Assembly (NCBI GenBank): GCA_024230695.1
Contig: JAAERC010000426.1
Span: 1 to 27,235 of the forward strand
Direction of reading: 5' to 3'
DNA from: Candidatus Zixiibacteriota bacterium
GTDB taxonomy: Bacteria > Zixibacteria > MSB-5A5 > GN15 > PGXB01
DNA: 27,235 nt
Position numbers and translations under genes: made by a program. Positions 23,314 to 27,235 of this stretch are shown here, in pieces. The notes beneath the pieces were generated by a model. The model saw only the letters and a list, made by a program, of their open reading frames with translations. It was not told the DNA's origin and searched no databases. Each line of letters starts with the position of its first letter. The first letter of the stretch is position 1.

Positions 23314-26300
23314 TTATCTTAGTAAAATCATCTTTTTTGATTCAGAATATCCTTCAGCTTTAATTTTATAGAAATATATTCCCGATGCAACCGCATTACC
23401 GTCTTTGTCTATGCCATCCCAAGTGACCGAATAATTTCCGGCCGGATACTTGCCGTTTACGATCGAATTTATTTTCTGCCCCAAAATATTCAGCACGTCG
23501 ATTTCAACATCAGATGATCTGGGCAGACTAAAGTTTATTACAGTCGATGGATTAAATGGGTTTGGATAATTCTGAGATAGTTGATAACTTACCGGAAGTT
23601 CATTTTCATTAATAATTGTGATATCAGTTTGAGAATCTACTGATACAGTCGTGTCAACATCAATATTATTTAACAAAAAAGACTCGGCGTCAGAAGTACT
23701 GACCACTGCATAGTTAATTATCTCTCCCGCCGAATCGACTTGGGCGGAGATTTTCATTGTCGCTACTACTCCGGGGATAAGATCGCCAACAGTACAAGTG
23801 AAAATACTGTCAATGATCGTCGATGAGCCATGTGATACAGTATCTGCCAAATAACTTATATATGCTGGAAGGGTGTCAGTCACAATAACATTGTTAGCTA
23901 TATCTGGCCCTGAATTGATAACGGAGATCGTATAGTTTATTGTGTCTTGTAATAACACAGTATCAACAAAATCTGTTTTGGTGATTCTCAAATCAATCCC
24001 ACTGGATATTATCGGTATGCAATTTGAAAATTCTGATGTATTGTTTAGGAAGTCTGTGGCTGTCATGGTTATAACAGAATGAGTGCCGGCAAAAAGATCG
24101 GCCGTTATCTCAATTGTAGCTTCACCAGAACCATCTGTATATACAGAATCAGAAATAAGATACATACTGCCCTGACCAAACCCGGATGGATCACATATAT
24201 CACCACTGTAAACATCAAGCTGATACCATTGATTTGGTTCGCTTTTAATAACACCCGTTATCACAAGATCCTCTTCTGGTGGTTTAAAAGCCAAAAGAAG
24301 TTCGGGAGCGTTTTGTCTTTCATTTGGTCCATCGTCAACATCCAGATCATCATTGGGATTAGGTCCGGGTGGGTCGAGATCAATACCGCCAAGAACATTT
24401 TCGGAAATCATATTGTACCGGATCATGTTATAACGATTCTGGAATTCATCATTATCAAAAACCCGAACCCCAACGCCTCCATTATTCCTAATTATCTGCA
24501 TCGGCACTATCGGGTCGGTAGTAATGATATTATCAAAACCGTTAACACTGATACCATCGCAATCGAGAGCTCCTGACGATTTTGAACTATAACCATTATG
24601 TTCTATCCAATTTGATACAACAAAACAGCTGTCAGTTTCAAGTCTGATACCTGTTCCACTATTTTCCTTGATTGTATTTCCCATCCCCACCGAGGAGGTG
24701 ACGGTATCTCCTATTATCGTACGAGGAGCATCAACAATCACTATTCCCCATTTATTTGGGATAGCAGTAGTTCCATCTTTACCAACTCCTATAAAATTAG
24801 CGGCAATACTGTTATCATTACATCGCGAGCCCTCATATTCGCTAGTCATCGTTACTCCGGCCAGCTCGTTGCCTGATATCACATTTCCAGCTCCCAAAAG
24901 AGCATGTGTCTTATCACTTGCACCAATAGTATTTGCCTTTCCTGAGCTAATTAAAACACCAACACCTTCATTTCCGCGAGCCTGCAATCCTGTTGGGTCA
25001 GTACCAATATAGTTTCCACATATCTTATTATTGTCGGATACCTCTAATTTGATACCGCCCATAAGATTACTCGAAACTACATTGCCGCTATCATCCAATC
25101 CACCTATAACATTTAACGATGACTGATCATCAATCAATATCCCGTATTCGGTATTGCCATCGGCTAAATTATCGTCATCCAAGCCAATTATATTGCCGAT
25201 TATGGTGTTTTCATCACACCCGTTTTCCAGGTAAAGACCGTTGATTTGATTGTGGCCAATTGTATTTCCCTCAATTACATTTTCAGAAGACATGAATAAA
25301 GATATTCCGTCATAAATGTTTCCCTGAATCGTATTAAAGCTAATAGAATTGTTTGATGAGAAATTAATTTCCACACCCGATTTGATATTTCCATAGATAA
25401 GATTTCCCATTGATGGGGCCAGAGGAGTATCACCGCCAATATGATTATTTGAACTATTGACGATTTGAACGCCCATTAGATTCGGCATTATCCTTGATTT
25501 ATCGGCTCCAAGTCCAATTATATTGGATGCAATGATGTTATCAGAACTACCTGTAGTTTTTTTGATGATCTTTACACCCGCAGAATCATTATCCGCTATA
25601 ACATTGCCTGCACCCATGATCCCCTTGGCCTCATTACTCCAATATTCACCAATCAATGTTCCATTACAGTCTTCCAACAAAATGCCGTTACCCCAATTTC
25701 CAATTTTATTTAATCCCGATACACCGGTACCGATATAATTACCACTAATAATATTGAAATCAGAGGATTCAGATTTGATACCACCCTTCCGATTGTCCGA
25801 GATGAAATTTCCACTTTCAGCCGAACCGCCTACAAAGTTGGAATCTGCTCCGTCGACAAAATTAATTCCAAATTCAAGATTCCCATCAAAATTACTACTC
25901 TTCCCAACTCCAATATAATTCCTGATTATATGATTATGTGAGGCCGCAACGGCAACTTCGATACCATCAGACTTATTATGTCCTATTATGTTTCCATCGA
26001 TAACATTGTAATAAGACATATCGACTAAAATCCCATCCCTGCTATTACCTCTAATTTCATTACCCCGGCCACAGCAGCCACCTACAAAATTGGAATCGGA
26101 GCCGATATTTATCGCAATACCAGACCAACCATTACCACAATCATTATGAGCTGGTGTCAATCCGATATAATTATTCTCCAGACGATTATGTTTGCTATAA
26201 TTAATCAGATAGATTCCACAATGATAATTACCTGCAATATAATTCCTTTGCCATTCCTCCGGGCCGCCAATAATATTATCCGATGAAACATTTATGAAAA

Positions 26301-27235
26301 TACCATGATCGCCATTACCAAATTCCACTCCCACAGATGAGTTGATTCCAATATTACATCCAAATATCTTGTTATTCCCAACTTCCTTACCTTCAACTTT
26401 TTCAATGGAAATTCCGTTACCATTAAAACCGCCAATATCTATTCCCCTGATCGTTATCCCCTGACCTCTTAAAGCTAATCCATCGCTTCCTGCGCCGGCC
26501 ATGTCCCCAAATAGAATCGGAAACAGTTCACCCGGTTGAGAAAATCCATCGATTACAACGCTGTCTTCAATCTCCGGTAATGGTGACAAAGGAATAATAA
26601 ATGGGTCTTCATCAATATTAAATGTTATTTCGTCATAACCTTCCTGTGCATTGGCTTCAGCTATAGCGGCACGAAGAGTACATTCTGTTTCTCCATTAGA
26701 TAATGTGTCGCCGGTATCGCAGCGGCCATCGGTCGGATCGATATCGGGTTCATCACCTATAGAGTTCACCACCAGTCCCTGGTACGCGACCATCAGGGCG
26801 TTGCCGCCTTCGATGAAGTCAACGGTGAACGCTAATTCCCCTTTACTGTTAAGCGCTGATGCGATGCCGTCAGCGCCGGTCCGATTATGAACGTGTACAC
26901 CCGTAAAAAGGTAAGTCGAGAATGTACGAGTATCGCCCGGCGCTACTTCGATCTTCTCGCCGCTGGAAGCCACCAGGTCCAATCCATCGGCGTTACCGGC
27001 CCATATCCCAACGACCTCGTGGTAGTTGGCGGGATTAAAAGCGAGGTCATAGAAAGCCACCTGACCGTTTCGGTTCACGGTCATATTATTGACTCGATAG
27101 AACTCCATTCCATCTTCGACGCCCGGCGCTGGACCTCCGACGTATGCAACGTTCTGCAGTCCATGGTCGTCGCCGATCCAGAGTCCCAACTTGTCATCAG
27201 ACGTTCTTGCCCACAGCGCGATGTCGTTATTGTCA
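23314..27235 (-). CDS. Giant secreted or surface beta-helix protein with type IX sorting domain (5'-partial)
   Basis: The C-terminal 1306 residues of a protein whose start lies beyond the right edge; the frame is open to the last base, so the TTG at 27189 is not a real start. In order it shows NxxGxxAF-type repeats resembling choice-of-anchor modules (DNA 26780-27234), a CSLREA-like motif (CTLRAAIAEANA, near 26660), and a long parallel beta-helix with NSNFVGG/NVIDGN repeats (about 24420-26560). A DUF11-like domain (LRITKTDFVDTVLL onward, about 23640-23990) and a type IX sorting domain with NYPNPFNPST (about 23541-23573) follow. It should be exported by type IX secretion and attached or released at the cell surface. 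The upstream part is clearly more GC-rich than the rest. A ligand or function cannot be inferred. Confidence 0.9.
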   Translation of the reverse strand, partial: DNNDIALWARTSDDKLGLWIGDDHGLQNVAYVGGPAPGVEDGMEFYRVNNMTVNRNGQVAFYDLAFNPANYHEVVGIWAGNADGLDLVASSGEKIEVAPGDTRTFSTYLFTGVHVHNRTGADGIASALNSKGELAFTVDFIEGGNALMVAYQGLVVNSIGDEPDIDPTDGRCDTGDTLSNGETECTLRAAIAEANAQEGYDEITFNIDEDPFIIPLSPLPEIEDSVVIDGFSQPGELFPILFGDMAGAGSDGLALRGQGITIRGIDIGGFNGNGISIEKVEGKEVGNNKIFGCNIGINSSVGVEFGNGDHGIFINVSSDNIIGGPEEWQRNYIAGNYHCGIYLINYSKHNRLENNYIGLTPAHNDCGNGWSGIAINIGSDSNFVGGCCGRGNEIRGNSRDGILVDMSYYNVIDGNIIGHNKSDGIEVAVAASHNHIIRNYIGVGKSSNFDGNLEFGINFVDGADSNFVGGSAESGNFISDNRKGGIKSESSDFNIISGNYIGTGVSGLNKIGNWGNGILLEDCNGTLIGEYWSNEAKGIMGAGNVIADNDSAGVKIIKKTTGSSDNIIASNIIGLGADKSRIMPNLMGVQIVNSSNNHIGGDTPLAPSMGNLIYGNIKSGVEINFSSNNSISFNTIQGNIYDGISLFMSSENVIEGNTIGHNQINGLYLENGCDENTIIGNIIGLDDDNLADGNTEYGILIDDQSSLNVIGGLDDSGNVVSSNLMGGIKLEVSDNNKICGNYIGTDPTGLQARGNEGVGVLISSGKANTIGASDKTHALLGAGNVISGNELAGVTMTSEYEGSRCNDNSIAANFIGVGKDGTTAIPNKWGIVIVDAPRTIIGDTVTSSVGMGNTIKENSGTGIRLETDSCFVVSNWIEHNGYSSKSSGALDCDGISVNGFDNIITTDPIVPMQIIRNNGGVGVRVFDNDEFQNRYNMIRYNMISENVLGGIDLDPPGPNPNDDLDVDDGPNERQNAPELLLAFKPPEEDLVITGVIKSEPNQWYQLDVYSGDICDPSGFGQGSMYLISDSVYTDGSGEATIEITADLFAGTHSVITMTATDFLNNTSEFSNCIPIISSGIDLRITKTDFVDTVLLQDTINYTISVINSGPDIANNVIVTDTLPAYISYLADTVSHGSSTIIDSIFTCTVGDLIPGVVATMKISAQVDSAGEIINYAVVSTSDAESFLLNNIDVDTTVSVDSQTDITIINENELPVSYQLSQNYPNPFNPSTVINFSLPRSSDVEIDVLNILGQKINSIVNGKYPAGNYSVTWDGIDKDGNAVASGIYFYKIKAEGYSESKKMILLR

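Noticed and set aside
24420..26560. CRISPR-like or satellite DNA array
   Set aside because: The periodicity is at protein level (beta-helix coils) with degenerate DNA and no constant repeat and spacer lengths.

Overview
The window reads as a chromosomal segment of a moderately AT-rich bacterium of the FCB superphylum. Candidate phyla such as Zixibacteria, Marinimicrobia or Calditrichota are plausible, but I cannot pick one. The evidence is a large secreted protein ending in a type IX secretion sorting domain with the NYPNPFNPST signature, a clade II (Sec-type) nitrous-oxide reductase cluster, and the general base composition.

Layout. A one-piece tmRNA gene (132-493) opens the window. Everything from its 3' end to about 23190 is organised as three gene blocks separated by degenerate direct repeats of the tmRNA 3' end. 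The cores lie at 474-493 (inside tmRNA), 2249-2269, 7994-8013 and 23112-23131. Block 1 (494-2269) holds one membrane-anchored serine hydrolase. Block 2 (2270-8013) holds a heavy-metal RND efflux pair (adaptor plus pump) and a small Cys-rich membrane protein. Block 3 (8014-23131) holds a complete N2O respiration module. At the three downstream boundaries the region before the core is conserved at fixed spacing: a TTGTGCC motif sits 134-135 bp from the core, and other short matches fall at 81, 41 and 17 bp. A second motif (AGGTTCGGTG ... CACCTCC) follows 41-52 bp after each core. No recombinase gene is visible. This looks like serial site-specific integration of integrase-less cassettes at tmRNA and is the most unusual feature here.

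Block 3 runs in one direction. It contains an OprC/NosA-like outer-membrane copper receptor with a CxxxM motif, an Rrf2-family regulator, a flavin/Fe-S oxidoreductase of the GltD type, a Rieske protein, a full-length cytochrome b, a membrane-anchored five-haem cytochrome c, NosZ as a predicted lipoprotein, two uncharacterised proteins (a four-helix membrane protein and a small lipoprotein), then NosD, NosF, NosL and NosY. Together these could import copper, assemble the NosZ copper centres, and carry electrons from NAD(P)H or quinol to N2O. The metal efflux operon in block 2 may relate to the same copper economy, although its metal is not proven.

Beyond the last repeat, a convergent minus-strand gene with its own terminator encodes the C-terminal 1306 residues of a giant beta-helix surface or secreted protein. 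It runs off the right edge of the window.
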